A DNA stretch of 64,000 bases from JBBILO01 sp037444855 (GTDB lineage: Bacteria; Patescibacteriota; Microgenomatia; UBA1406; GWC2-37-13): NCBI GenBank assembly GCA_037444855.1, contig JBBILO010000005.1, positions 1-64,000 of the forward strand, read 5' to 3'. The first letter of the stretch is position 1. Each line of letters opens with the position of its first letter. Made by a program: the position numbers and the translations under genes. This document shows positions 17,394 to 26,565 of this stretch, one piece after another. The notes under the pieces were generated by a model. That model made no database searches. It saw nothing but the letters and a program-made list of their open reading frames with translations, and was not told the DNA's origin.

Positions 17394-18905
17394 TTATTTT
17401 ATCAACTCAAAAAAAAATATTGCTGACTTACCGCCTGGTTTTTCGATTTTTTTAATCAGTTTTATTGGCCATTCTGAGGGAAATTCTGTTCGGTGGGGAA
17501 AAACAGCGTAAACATATTTTTTTTCTAAATCTTTTTTATGATTTAAAAGTTGTGGTAAATCTAATGGCCAGTAACCGATAACTTCTACTTGATGTCCATC
17601 ACGAGGTAAACTAGCGCGAAGCATATCAGCGATTAGACCAAAATTACCTTCAGCTAAAAGAATGACCGGCTTATCTTTTGATTTTTCGATAGCAAAATCA
17701 ATGATTTCTTTTACTCCCCAACCAGCTGGTGTTCCTTCAAGATATTGACCAAGATCGATTGGCGGAAATGAGATATTTTTAAAATCAAAAATAATCTTAT
17801 AATCAAAAAAAAGTTGGGTTAAGAAAAGAGGAATAAAAAAAACCCAATAAATTTTTTTGTTTTTTAAATAAGAAAAATAAATAGCGGCAAAAATGACAAA
17901 GAGCGAAGCAAAAAAAATTAAATAACGAGGAAAAATTACTTTTGAGATTGAGCAAATAATAAAAAAGGGAATAAAAAACCAAATTAAAAAATATAAACCA
18001 AGAGAAAGATTTTTTTTGATAAGTATCAGCAAACCAAATAAAGAAAATAGTGGCAAAACAAAACCTGATTCCCAGATAATATCAATCCAAACACCTTTAA
18101 AGTTATTCCAAAATAGAGAAAATGGTGCTTTGAGAAATTCTTCTTTGGTCATTAAAAAAGTGGTGTTTTTAATGCCAATATAATGCATATAAGGGGAGAG
18201 GCGTTGGATGTTGTAAATGGAAAATGAAAAAATGAGAACAATTAAAAATAAAAGATAATAATTAATTAATTTTTTGATATTAATTTCTCTTTTATTTAAA
18301 ATAATTGGAGCAAAGATAGATAAAAGTAAAAAGAGTTGAACCGATGATTTGGTGAGCAGCGAAAGTCCACCGATTAGTCCAAATAAGAAAGCAATATCTA
18401 AACGGATATTTTTTATTAAAAGTATAGAAAAAAACAAAATCCAGATAAAGGCCATATTCACTGCTGAATCAGTGAGTGCCATTCGATCATAAAAAAGAAA
18501 ATAAGGAGTAAAAATGTAAAAAAAACTGCCTAAAAAGGCGGCTTTTTTATTAAATAAAAAGAACAATAATGAAAAAATGCCAATCAAAGAAGCAAAACCA
18601 GTAATTACAGAGAATAATCTTCCGGCAAAAAGCGGTTGGTTAGGAAAAATTTTTAAAAGAGGGATCGTCGCCCAAGTTTGAAGAGGCTGTTTCCCATCGG
18701 TTAAGGAGATAAAACGCATTGAGGCATCATGCCAGGCAATTTTTGACCAATTGATATAGATACCTTCGTCTGCAAAAATTGGGAATTTTTCCAGATTAAT
18801 CAGTCGAGTTAAGAAGTAAAAAAGTACTAAAATAGCGATAATAAAAAAATCTTTTTTGTTAAATTTTTTTTTAGAAAAATTAAAAATCTCAAAAATATCA
18901 AACAT
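17394..18905 (-). CDS. GT39-like membrane glycosyltransferase
   Basis: This 503-residue polytopic protein has a cytoplasmic N-terminus of about 20 charged residues, then a helix, then D46-E47 in FADEGIYINWS, the GT39 acidic pair. GKQPLQTW stands where other members have the PPL motif. The C-terminal 130 residues contain a GWGVKEIIDFA segment and look like a small alpha/beta soluble domain of a type often found after such transferases. It starts 3 nt after the GT2 gene at 18909 and is followed 3 nt later by the PMT-PBP-like gene. It probably uses the polyprenyl-phosphate sugar made by the adjacent GT2. Confidence 0.72.
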   Translation of the reverse strand: MFDIFEIFNFSKKKFNKKDFFIIAILVLFYFLTRLINLEKFPIFADEGIYINWSKIAWHDASMRFISLTDGKQPLQTWATIPLLKIFPNQPLFAGRLFSVITGFASLIGIFSLLFFLFNKKAAFLGSFFYIFTPYFLFYDRMALTDSAVNMAFIWILFFSILLIKNIRLDIAFLFGLIGGLSLLTKSSVQLFLLLSIFAPIILNKREINIKKLINYYLLFLIVLIFSFSIYNIQRLSPYMHYIGIKNTTFLMTKEEFLKAPFSLFWNNFKGVWIDIIWESGFVLPLFSLFGLLILIKKNLSLGLYFLIWFFIPFFIICSISKVIFPRYLIFFASLFVIFAAIYFSYLKNKKIYWVFFIPLFLTQLFFDYKIIFDFKNISFPPIDLGQYLEGTPAGWGVKEIIDFAIEKSKDKPVILLAEGNFGLIADMLRASLPRDGHQVEVIGYWPLDLPQLLNHKKDLEKKYVYAVFPHRTEFPSEWPIKLIKKIEKPGGKSAIFFFELIK

Positions 18906-18908
18906 AAA

Positions 18909-19649
18909 TTATTCTTGAAAAATTAACCGATGACGATAAATTTTTAATCGACCAAGTAAATAAATTATACTCCAATAAAGACAGCCAAACCCGTAGATAA
19001 GACTTCTTCTGAAATTAATTGACGAGGCTTCTTTAAAATATTTTGTTGGACAACTGATTTCGCCAATCCTAAACCCTTGAGCAACTATTTGAAGAAGAAT
19101 TTGATTGTCAAAAACAAAGTCATTGGAATTTTTTTTTAAATTAATTTTTTTTAAAACCTCACTTCGATAAGCTCTCATACCGGTATGGTATTCAGAAAGT
19201 TTAATACCGGTACAGAGATTCTCAAAAAAAGTTAAGAAACGATTAGCAAGGTATTTATAAAAGGGCATACCACCTTTTAAAGCCCCGCCACCTAAGATTC
19301 TTGAACCTAAGACGACATCGTAGTTGCCACTTTCAATCATTCCTACTAATGCTGGAATTAATTTTGGGTCATATTGATAGTCAGGATGAATCATAATGAT
19401 AATATCCGGGTTTAATTGAAGGGCCTTTTGATAGCAGGTTTTTTGATTGCCACCGTAACCTAAGTTTTTAGGATGAATAAAATATTTAATTTTCAATTTT
19501 TTGGCGATTTCAATCGTTTTGTCGGTGCTAGCATCATCAACTAGGATGACATCTTTTTTATACTCATCAGGGATATTGAGATAAGTTTTTTCCAAAGTTT
19601 TTTCAGCATTGTAAGCTGGTAAAACAATGATTACTTTAATTTTTTTCAT
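18909..19649 (-). CDS. GT2 polyprenyl-phosphate glycosyltransferase (DPM1-like)
   Basis: This 246-residue family 2 glycosyltransferase has VVLPAYNAEKTL at the N-terminus, VDDASTDKT, a HPDYQYDP segment in the metal-binding D-x-D position, VLGSR, and YHTGMRAYR in the acceptor region. This is the dolichol-phosphate-mannose/glucose synthase pattern (type without C-terminal membrane helices). It would charge undecaprenyl phosphate with a hexose at the cytoplasmic face and so feed the GT-C enzymes on both sides, with which it overlaps (4 nt upstream) or almost touches (3 nt downstream). Whether the sugar is mannose or glucose cannot be decided. Confidence 0.82.
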   Translation of the reverse strand: MKKIKVIIVLPAYNAEKTLEKTYLNIPDEYKKDVILVDDASTDKTIEIAKKLKIKYFIHPKNLGYGGNQKTCYQKALQLNPDIIIMIHPDYQYDPKLIPALVGMIESGNYDVVLGSRILGGGALKGGMPFYKYLANRFLTFFENLCTGIKLSEYHTGMRAYRSEVLKKINLKKNSNDFVFDNQILLQIVAQGFRIGEISCPTKYFKEASSINFRRSLIYGFGCLYWSIIYLLGRLKIYRHRLIFQE

Positions 19650-20914
19650 TGCTGTTTTATTCTTTCAAACAAATAAAGTTGATAATAGTTATTTAAATTC
19701 CATTGTTTGATAAGTCGTCTTGGTTTAAAAAAAGCGACTTCATAAGACAAAGTTTTTTCATAGTCTTTGTTGTGAGCGATGACGAAAAGATAACGATTAT
19801 GATAATAATCATCATAATTAATTTGATATTTATCTCGAATGAGAAAATACTTTATCACAGCAGCTTTCGTGTTATAGTAGGATAAATCAGCGACGTTGAA
19901 ATTTTTTTTTAAGCCTGTTTGTTTAATTATTTGATAAGCCTTTTCTTCCATAGGATAATTCCAATATCTTGCTGGCGCCCAATAAGATTGTTGGGGTTTT
20001 TTTAAATTTTGCAAAAGACTATAAAAGAAAAAAGCGATTATTGATAAAACAATTAATTTTGTTGGTAGTTTTTTAATAAAGTTTTTTGATCTAAGTAAGA
20101 TTGAGAAGATTAAAAAAAAGGAGACAGACAGATAATAATGAGGAGTGTTAATTCCTCCGGGCTTATCAACTTTTGACCAGTTTTTTAAAAACAGGATGGC
20201 GGTTTGAACATTGTAAAAATTATGTCGAATTTCAAATAATAGCAAGGGCAATAAACCTAAAGTTATTCCTAGAATAAGAATAAAAAAAGTTTTAATTTTA
20301 TTTTTTTCATTAATAAGAAAGTAAATAAAAAATCCAAAAACGATTAGTAAAAATTGGTAATGAAATTGAGTTAGTAAACCAAGAAGAAAGGATACGATAA
20401 AAAAATTGATAATCGTTTTTTTTTGATAGTAATTAGATAAAAAGTAAATAAGGTATGGTAACATTGTAAATTGGAGGGTAGAGTTCCATAAAAAACGCGT
20501 ATAGTTAATAAAATAAGGAAAAAAAGAGTAGATTGCAAGAAATATAAAAGCAGCTTTTTCATTAATCAATTTTTTAATACCAAAATAAAGTGGGAAGATT
20601 GAAAGGGCAGCAAAAACCATAAATAAATAAGAAGCGTTTACTGGATCCCAATTGCCCAATAAAAGAAATAATAGGAATAAATAGTAAGTAATTGGTCCCT
20701 GAAAAAGTAATCTTCCTTGATAGGTAGCAGAAATTTGCGGGCCAATAAGGGTTAATTTTTTTTCTCGATAGATTTTTAACGCTTCAATAGCAGATTCGGC
20801 TTGGTCCTGAGACCAATTAAGAAAATAAGAAAAGTGAAACGAACGAATAAGAATAAAAAGAAAAAAGAAGATAATCAAAAGAATTGATTCTAATTTTTTA
20901 TTTATTTTTTTCAT
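19646..20914 (-). CDS. GT39-like membrane glycosyltransferase
   Basis: This 422-residue polytopic protein has WSQDQAESAIEAL (D37, E40) after the first helix and LIGPQISATYQGRLLFQGPITYYLF, the same architecture as the GDxxRD group but with the R-D replaced by E-S. It is shorter than its paralogues, having lost part of the later helices, and keeps a C-terminal soluble portion of about 90 residues. The start lies 17 nt inside the previous gene and the stop overlaps the GT2 gene by 4 nt. It is probably a glycosyltransferase using a polyprenyl-phosphate donor. The altered motif makes this less certain than for its neighbours. Confidence 0.62.
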   Translation of the reverse strand: MKKINKKLESILLIIFFFLFILIRSFHFSYFLNWSQDQAESAIEALKIYREKKLTLIGPQISATYQGRLLFQGPITYYLFLLFLLLGNWDPVNASYLFMVFAALSIFPLYFGIKKLINEKAAFIFLAIYSFFPYFINYTRFLWNSTLQFTMLPYLIYFLSNYYQKKTIINFFIVSFLLGLLTQFHYQFLLIVFGFFIYFLINEKNKIKTFFILILGITLGLLPLLLFEIRHNFYNVQTAILFLKNWSKVDKPGGINTPHYYLSVSFFLIFSILLRSKNFIKKLPTKLIVLSIIAFFFYSLLQNLKKPQQSYWAPARYWNYPMEEKAYQIIKQTGLKKNFNVADLSYYNTKAAVIKYFLIRDKYQINYDDYYHNRYLFVIAHNKDYEKTLSYEVAFFKPRRLIKQWNLNNYYQLYLFERIKQQ

Positions 20915-22325
20915 TATGAATTTTAAAACTTAACCAGTTAATAGTTTGGCAGATAATTTGACCATTAAATTCCTTTTTGACCAATTGATAATCATTTTTA
21001 TCAATTGCTAGATGGGAAAAATTATTTTTTATCTCCATTAATTTATCAAGGGTGTAAAAAAATTCAACTGGTTTATTAAGATAAAAAACAAACGAGGGAG
21101 AACCACCATAGTAAAAGGAAGAAGTAGTTTGATAATGGGTGGCTTCAAGAAATTGACGGTTTTTTCGCTCTTGCTCTTCAACAAAAAAGGCTAAATGGCC
21201 AATATTTTTTTTATTTAAACACATGGCTAATTGAATTTTTTCAGGAATTTGGTAATTTTTAACTTTAAAAAAATAAGTTTGTTTAGTGAAATTGACGAGA
21301 AAAAAAATAAAGATCGTAAGAAAAATTATTTTTTTTATTAATTGATGATTAATTTTTTGATAAAGATAACCAACGATTAGACAGACTAAGGGAAGAAAAA
21401 TAACAACATACCAGTCAATTTTTGTCTTCATAATCGTTAATAAAGCAAAAAAAGGAAGAGGGGATGAAAGAATAATTAATCTTTCAATTTTTTTTATTTC
21501 TTTTTTTAGATTAATGAAAAGAAGAAAATAACCTAGAATAATAAACGAATTAACAAAATTTAGATTCTTCCATAAGGCAAAAAAATAAAAAAATTTATTA
21601 CCAAAATGAAGTTCGATTGGAACATAAAGACGTTTAAACATCTGGCTAAAAAAATGGTCTTCGATAAATTTCATCTGAAAAAATAAATAACCTAAGATAT
21701 ACCACAAAGATGGGAGGATGATAAAGAATAATAATTTGATAATATTTTTTAGCTTAATTTTAATTTTTTGATAATTAATTAAGAGGTAAATAAAATCAAA
21801 TAATAAAGGATAAAAACCAAGAACTGATTTTGAAAATACACCCAAGGTTAAGAAAAATAATTTTTTCCAGTATTCGGAAAAATATAGAAAATAACCTAAC
21901 CAACCGATGGTTACTAAAAGATCGCTATTTAATGTAGTTGAGCGCTCAATAAACGTAGGTGTCGCCGCTACAGTTAAGACTGAGATTAATACACTATGGT
22001 AATTATTGAAGAGTTTTTTAGCTAATTTAAATAAAAGAATTAAAAGAATGATTCCTAAAAATACCATCAACAATCGAGCAAAAACTTCATTTTCACCGAA
22101 AATAACAAAATTTAATGCTAATAATATGTGGGTTAAAGGTGGTTTATCAAACCAAAGTTGATGATTAAATGTGGTCCACAGGGAGCGATTTTTGATCATT
22201 TCCCGAGCGATTTGGGCATACATTCCCTCATCCCAATCAAAAAATTTAACATTTCTTAATTGATAATTACGCCATAGAAGTCCAATCAATACGAAGAAGA
22301 AAAAGAAAATTAAATTTTTTTTCAT
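20898..22325 (-). CDS. ArnT-like (GT39) membrane glycosyltransferase
   Basis: This 475-residue polytopic protein has D32-E33 in DWDEGMYAQIAREM and WFDKPPLTH, nearly the same pattern as the protein at 1908-3362 (WDEGFYAQVTKEM, LDKPPLNFW). The two are clear paralogues in separate operons. ArnT-type enzymes transfer a sugar from undecaprenyl phosphate to a lipid or glycan outside the membrane. The C-terminal 120 residues are soluble. It overlaps the upstream GT2 gene by 4 nt (ATGA) and the downstream gene by 17 nt, so all are co-transcribed. The donor is probably the product of the adjacent ALG5-like GT2. Confidence 0.77.
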   Translation of the reverse strand: MKKNLIFFFFFVLIGLLWRNYQLRNVKFFDWDEGMYAQIAREMIKNRSLWTTFNHQLWFDKPPLTHILLALNFVIFGENEVFARLLMVFLGIILLILLFKLAKKLFNNYHSVLISVLTVAATPTFIERSTTLNSDLLVTIGWLGYFLYFSEYWKKLFFLTLGVFSKSVLGFYPLLFDFIYLLINYQKIKIKLKNIIKLLFFIILPSLWYILGYLFFQMKFIEDHFFSQMFKRLYVPIELHFGNKFFYFFALWKNLNFVNSFIILGYFLLFINLKKEIKKIERLIILSSPLPFFALLTIMKTKIDWYVVIFLPLVCLIVGYLYQKINHQLIKKIIFLTIFIFFLVNFTKQTYFFKVKNYQIPEKIQLAMCLNKKNIGHLAFFVEEQERKNRQFLEATHYQTTSSFYYGGSPSFVFYLNKPVEFFYTLDKLMEIKNNFSHLAIDKNDYQLVKKEFNGQIICQTINWLSFKIHNEKNK

Positions 22326-23080
22326 ATCTTATATCGGCCCATTATTTCGGCATATTTAATTCTTAAAATGTCTTTTAAAGTTTCTAAACTGTCTTTAATA
22401 AAATTAACGTTTTTTGTTTCTACGTGACGCCAGATAACTGGTACCTCTTTAATTTTAAAGCAAAATTTACTGGCTAAAAATAAAAACTCTAGATCAAAAC
22501 CAGCCGTTACTGATGAGCCTTTAACTTTTCTTTTTTTTCCGAAAAGAATCATTTTTTCAATAATTTTTTCAGCGACATTTTTTTTAAAAAGTTTAAAACC
22601 GCACTGAGTGTCTTTGATATTTTTTAGGCCGATGGTGAGATTCCGGATAAAAATAAATCCTCTAGCCATAATTCTTCGAGTTAAAGGAGCTCCCTGGCGG
22701 ACACTGTTTCTTGAACCGATAATAATCGGATAACGATTGGTTTCTTTAATCAATTTTTCTGCTTCTTCGATTGGCGTCGCCAAATCAATATCAGAAAACA
22801 TTACCCAATCTCCTTGGGATTTTGTTATTGCCGAAATAATTGCATAACCCTTACCTTGATGTGAATTTTCTAATAGTCTAAATTTTGGAAAAAGAGGAAG
22901 ATATTTTTCTTTGATAATTTTTTTAGTTCTGTCAGTTGATCCATCATCAGAGATGATTACCTCTTCAAATCGTGGATCATTTTTAGTAAAATTACCAATT
23001 TTATCTAAAACCCCTTTTTGAATATTAGCCTCTTCGTTATAACATGGAATAGCAAGGGAGATGCTTAATTTATTTTTCAT
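22322..23080 (-). CDS. GT2 polyprenyl-phosphate glucosyltransferase, ALG5-like
   Basis: This 252-residue family 2 glycosyltransferase has LAIPCYNEEANI, EVIISDDGSTDRT, FSDIDLATP (metal-binding D-x-D), IIGSRNS, and KDTQCGFKLF, the combination typical of ALG5/dolichyl-phosphate beta-glucosyltransferase. It would transfer a hexose from a nucleotide sugar to undecaprenyl phosphate in the cytoplasm. It overlaps the upstream GT-C gene by 11 nt and the downstream ArnT-like gene by 4 nt, so donor synthesis and donor use are genetically coupled. Assignment to the ALG5 group is solid; glucose as substrate is assumed from the family. Confidence 0.85.
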   Translation of the reverse strand: MKNKLSISLAIPCYNEEANIQKGVLDKIGNFTKNDPRFEEVIISDDGSTDRTKKIIKEKYLPLFPKFRLLENSHQGKGYAIISAITKSQGDWVMFSDIDLATPIEEAEKLIKETNRYPIIIGSRNSVRQGAPLTRRIMARGFIFIRNLTIGLKNIKDTQCGFKLFKKNVAEKIIEKMILFGKKRKVKGSSVTAGFDLEFLFLASKFCFKIKEVPVIWRHVETKNVNFIKDSLETLKDILRIKYAEIMGRYKI

Positions 23081-24545
23081 GGACTATTTTGTAAATTTTA
23101 ACACGATCGACGGTCCAGATTTTGGCAATTGTCTTATTTGAAAACGCCGCGATTTGCCACTGAGGGTGGTTTAAAACATCGCAAGTTTTTTCGTAGCACA
23201 AGACATAAAGTTCATTACCTTCAACCGATGAGTCTTCACTCAGGGGTTTTTTTCCATAGATTTCTAAATAATAACGGATATGGCCATCCATTTCCGTAAA
23301 AGGAATCGGAACAATTTGATAAGGAGGTTTAGGGTCTTCTTTTAAAATCGATTTAGCGATTTTTTGAGCAATTTTGGTTTGAAAATTGCCTTGTTTTTGA
23401 TAAAAAGGATATTTTCGGTATTGAAGGAAGAAAAAGTAGACTAAAAAAAGAAAAACAAAAATTTTAAGTAAAAAATTTTTCTGAGAAAAACAGAACAGGA
23501 TAACCGAAAGCATGAGAAAAAAACTTAAATAGACCGTTTGATAGTAATGCCAAAAACGAAAACTATTTAAAGAGCTAAAGATAAAAATAAAAGAAAAAAA
23601 ATTAAGCCAGTTGATTTGGATAAAAGGATGGTTTTTTATTTTTCTCGGAAGAAAGAAAAAGGTAATTAAAAGAAAAAAAAGAATCATGGTAATCTCAAAT
23701 TTATTTAATTGAAGATTAAATACATAATTGAAAAAATTAGTCGTTGTTTCCCAAAATCGATTGAGAAAAGAACCGCCATAGGTTTCTTTGACTTGAGTAA
23801 AGGCTTGAATAAAATTTCTACTGTTCAAGAATTTATTTTTTAAATCAAAAAGAACAAGGGGCAAATTAATAATAAAAATTCCTACAGTAAAGGAAAAAAG
23901 GTCAATCGATAAATTTGCTAAAGATTTTTCTTTAAAAATCTTTTTCAATTTAAAAATAGTAGAAAGAAGTAAAGGAAAGATTAGTAATAACCCTAAATAA
24001 TGGAGTTGAGTTGATAAAGCAAAAAAAACTCCTGTTAAAAAGATAAATAATCTTTTTTTTGTTAAGATAAATTGTGAAAAAAAATAAAGAGTAAAAAAAG
24101 CAAAATATGGCAGAAGATTTGGATTCCAAGAGAAGCGTGATGATTGAATAAGAATTGAGGAAAAGGTTGTTAAAAATAAAAAGATATATGAAAGAGTTTT
24201 ATTGATTTTTCTGAGAAGAAAAAAAAATATGATTAAAGAAATAATTGATAAAAGTCCAACACCAAAACCCAGACCAACAGGATTAAACTTAAAAATAAAT
24301 AAGAATGGGCTCATGAGATAATAGTAAAAAGGCCCTAAAAAAACTTGGCCAATAGAGGAAACCGGGCCAATGGCCGGGAGGTGTTCAAAGGTAATAATTC
24401 TTTTAACAATAATGGCGTCTCTTCCTTGATCACCTAAAAAAGTTAAGAACTCTTCCAGACGGTAAAAACGGGTGAAGGCGAGAATCAAAATGAAAAGCGC
24501 CAGTAGCTTATTTTTTGCTAAAATATTCAGTATGCGAAGGGTCAT
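23070..24545 (-). CDS. GT39-like membrane glycosyltransferase (GDxxRD subgroup)
   Basis: This 491-residue polytopic protein has GDQGRDAIIVKR (D39, R42, D43) after the first helix, then IGPVSSIGQVFLGPFYYYLM. It is the clearest member of the GDxxRD subgroup in the window. A soluble C-terminal region of about 100 residues follows. It is the first gene of the eight-gene - strand operon. Its ATG at 24545 lies 14 nt inside the divergent + strand gene, and a TAAAAT box (24554-24559) 8 nt before the ATG lies in the coding region of that gene. The hydrophobic first helix begins by residue 13, so a later start is unlikely. Confidence 0.72.
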   Translation of the reverse strand: MTLRILNILAKNKLLALFILILAFTRFYRLEEFLTFLGDQGRDAIIVKRIITFEHLPAIGPVSSIGQVFLGPFYYYLMSPFLFIFKFNPVGLGFGVGLLSIISLIIFFFLLRKINKTLSYIFLFLTTFSSILIQSSRFSWNPNLLPYFAFFTLYFFSQFILTKKRLFIFLTGVFFALSTQLHYLGLLLIFPLLLSTIFKLKKIFKEKSLANLSIDLFSFTVGIFIINLPLVLFDLKNKFLNSRNFIQAFTQVKETYGGSFLNRFWETTTNFFNYVFNLQLNKFEITMILFFLLITFFFLPRKIKNHPFIQINWLNFFSFIFIFSSLNSFRFWHYYQTVYLSFFLMLSVILFCFSQKNFLLKIFVFLFLVYFFFLQYRKYPFYQKQGNFQTKIAQKIAKSILKEDPKPPYQIVPIPFTEMDGHIRYYLEIYGKKPLSEDSSVEGNELYVLCYEKTCDVLNHPQWQIAAFSNKTIAKIWTVDRVKIYKIVHEK

Positions 24546-24559
24546 ATTACCATATTTTA
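24519..24559. promoter_or_regulatory. Two interlocked divergent -10 boxes inside each other's genes
   Basis: On +, an extended -10 (TGCTAAAAT, core 24519-24524) ends 7 nt before the ATG at 24532 and lies inside the - strand gene. On -, TAAAAT (24554-24559) ends 8 nt before the ATG at 24545 and lies inside the + strand gene. The coding regions overlap over 24532-24545. Confidence 0.5.
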
Positions 24560-25656
24560 CCTTAACCGCAGTTGTTTTTCTAACTACTTTGATTGTTTGG
24601 TTGCCTTTTTTATTTCGTCAAAATTATTGGTTAGGTCTTGAAATTCCTAATTCAGATATGGGCTATATTTATAAAAATTTTGATGGACCGCTTTACATCG
24701 TTCCGGCAAAAACTTTTTATCACCCAAAAGCGATCTCGAATTTAGGAATAGAGTTACCATTACCAGAAATTTATTTTGCCGCTCATCTGCCGTTTTATCC
24801 GCTTTTAATCCGTGCTTTTTCGTCAATTTTTGGTTATTTAAAATCAATGATTTTTGTCAATTTATTAGCAACTGTTTTCTTAACCTGTTTTTTTTATTTT
24901 TTTCTTAAAAAATTTAAAATAACGAAATATCCATTAATCTTAAGTATTATTCTTTTATTTACTCCTAAATTTTTAGTCGTCAGAAGTATTGGCGCGCCAG
25001 AAAGTTTATTTATCTTGTTTATTCTTGCATCGCTTTTTTTCTTTGAAGTGAAAAGGTTTTTTTGGTCAGGGATCTTTGGCGGATTGGCAACAATGACAAA
25101 ATCGCCGGGTATCTTACTTTTTTTTGCTTATATCTTTTCAATCCTAGAAATGTATTTGAAAACGAAAAAAATCAATTGGCAGTGGCTGGGGATCTTATTA
25201 ATCCCTTTAGGTCTATTAGCAGTCTTTAGTTTATATTGGTATCAATACGGTGATTTTTTTGCTTATTTTAATTCAGGTGATAATCTTCATCTCTATGGAC
25301 CTTTTAGTGTTTTCAATTTTCGGGCCAATTGGATTGGTACCGCTTGGTTAGAAGATATTGTTTTGTATTTTCTTCTCTACGGTTTGACTGTCGTTTCTTT
25401 GTTTCGATCGCATTATCGAAGTTTTTTTTATTATTCTCTAATTTTTTTCTTCGCAATTATTAGCGTTCAGCACCGCGATATTCCACGATACAGTTTACCT
25501 CTTTGGCCAATGGCATTGATTACTTTTGAAAAATTTTTTACCAGTAAAAAATTTTTGATTGTTTTTCTTTTTTTGCTTCCTGCTTTTTATTTATTTGCCT
25601 GGAATTTTATTATCTATAACATAATGCCGGTATCCAATTGGGCTCCATATTTATAA
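24532..25656 (+). CDS. GT-C type membrane glycosyltransferase-like protein
   Basis: This polytopic protein of 375 residues carries after the first helix an acidic loop (IPNSDMGYIY, FDGPLYI), then LPLPEIYFAAHLPFYPLLIR and a helix series ending in SVQHRDIPRYSLPLWP. This fits a GT-C enzyme of the GT39/GT87 neighbourhood. A reading frame from GTG at 24472 is open, but I chose ATG at 24532 because an extended -10 box ends 7 nt before it and the earlier codons only mirror the divergent gene. It overlaps head to head with the gene starting at 24545. It has no soluble C-terminal domain. Function is inferred from topology and context only. Confidence 0.6.
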   Translation: MRRVILPYFTLTAVVFLTTLIVWLPFLFRQNYWLGLEIPNSDMGYIYKNFDGPLYIVPAKTFYHPKAISNLGIELPLPEIYFAAHLPFYPLLIRAFSSIFGYLKSMIFVNLLATVFLTCFFYFFLKKFKITKYPLILSIILLFTPKFLVVRSIGAPESLFILFILASLFFFEVKRFFWSGIFGGLATMTKSPGILLFFAYIFSILEMYLKTKKINWQWLGILLIPLGLLAVFSLYWYQYGDFFAYFNSGDNLHLYGPFSVFNFRANWIGTAWLEDIVLYFLLYGLTVVSLFRSHYRSFFYYSLIFFFAIISVQHRDIPRYSLPLWPMALITFEKFFTSKKFLIVFLFLLPAFYLFAWNFIIYNIMPVSNWAPYL

Positions 25657-25725
25657 ACTAATCGGAAAGATAGAAATTGTTTTTTGTTTAATTAAAAATC
25701 TGACGAGAAATTAATGTAGATTTTT

Positions 25726-26565
25726 TTATTTTTGACATTCTGGACAAAAAAACGAACTGCGGTTGTTTATTTTAATCCTTTTTACCTTTTGGCCGCAATT
25801 TAGACAAGGCTGATCTTCTCTTTGATAAACTAAAAAATATTTCTGATGTTTACCTTTAGTACCATCAGGGAGAATATAAGCTTCATCAGCTCCTGATGAA
25901 CCATTATTCTTAATAGCTTGTTCAATAATTTTTTTGATCGATTGATACAATTTAGCTATTTCTGAGGGGATTAAGCTTTTAGATTTTTTTAAAGGATGAA
26001 TTTGTGCTAAAAACAAAGAATCATTGGCATAAATATTTCCAATACCAGTAATTTTGTTTTGGTCCATTAGCAAAAGTTTAATTGGTTTATTGCTTGATTG
26101 AATAATTTCTGTCAAATAAGATAAAGTAAAACTTGATGAAAGAACGTCAATTCCTTTGGGAATTATAGGTTGGGAAGAGACTTTCATCCAGCCAAACTTC
26201 CTTAAATCATTAAAAAACAAGACACTATTGTCTTCGAAATAGATAATAATTCTAGTTGTTTTTCCAGGCATGCGTTTAGTGTTTGTAAATGGTATGATTT
26301 CTTTAAACACCGGATTATTTTTATTTTTGGCAAAGAGTAATTCACCTGTTAATTTAAGATGAATATTTAAAAAAAAACTGTTTGAGAAATGAAGAGAAAT
26401 TATCTTTCCAAATCTTTTAAGATCAATAATTTTTTGATAAAGAAGTTTTTCTGGGTCTCCGATAAATTGTTTTTTACTTAGAATTTCAATCTGAACAATT
26501 TTTCGTCCAATTAGTTTTGGTGTTAATAAAGATTTAATAGTTTCAACTTCTGGTAGCTCTGGCAT
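25726..26565 (-). CDS. mutM: Formamidopyrimidine-DNA glycosylase (Fpg/MutM)
   Basis: This DNA base-excision repair enzyme removes oxidised purines such as 8-oxoG and cleaves the strand by beta,delta-elimination. The 279 residues begin MPELPEVET (Pro2 is the catalytic amine, Glu3 the acid). IHLKLTG carries the conserved lysine, LLMDQNKITGIGNIYANDSL is the helix-two-turn-helix motif, and the C-terminal zinc finger is C-x2-C (CLNC) and C-x2-C (CPEC) with the arginine loop between. Length is normal. Its start lies 23 nt inside the end of the upstream GT4 gene, so it is co-transcribed with that gene. The downstream 69 nt to the convergent gene show no clear terminator. Confidence 0.96.
   Translation of the reverse strand: MPELPEVETIKSLLTPKLIGRKIVQIEILSKKQFIGDPEKLLYQKIIDLKRFGKIISLHFSNSFFLNIHLKLTGELLFAKNKNNPVFKEIIPFTNTKRMPGKTTRIIIYFEDNSVLFFNDLRKFGWMKVSSQPIIPKGIDVLSSSFTLSYLTEIIQSSNKPIKLLLMDQNKITGIGNIYANDSLFLAQIHPLKKSKSLIPSEIAKLYQSIKKIIEQAIKNNGSSGADEAYILPDGTKGKHQKYFLVYQREDQPCLNCGQKVKRIKINNRSSFFCPECQK

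Noticed and set aside
24472..24531. In-frame N-terminal extension (GTG at 24472) of the + strand GT-C gene
   Set aside because: It lies wholly within the divergent gene. An extended -10 box precedes the ATG at 24532, and the extra residues add nothing recognisable.
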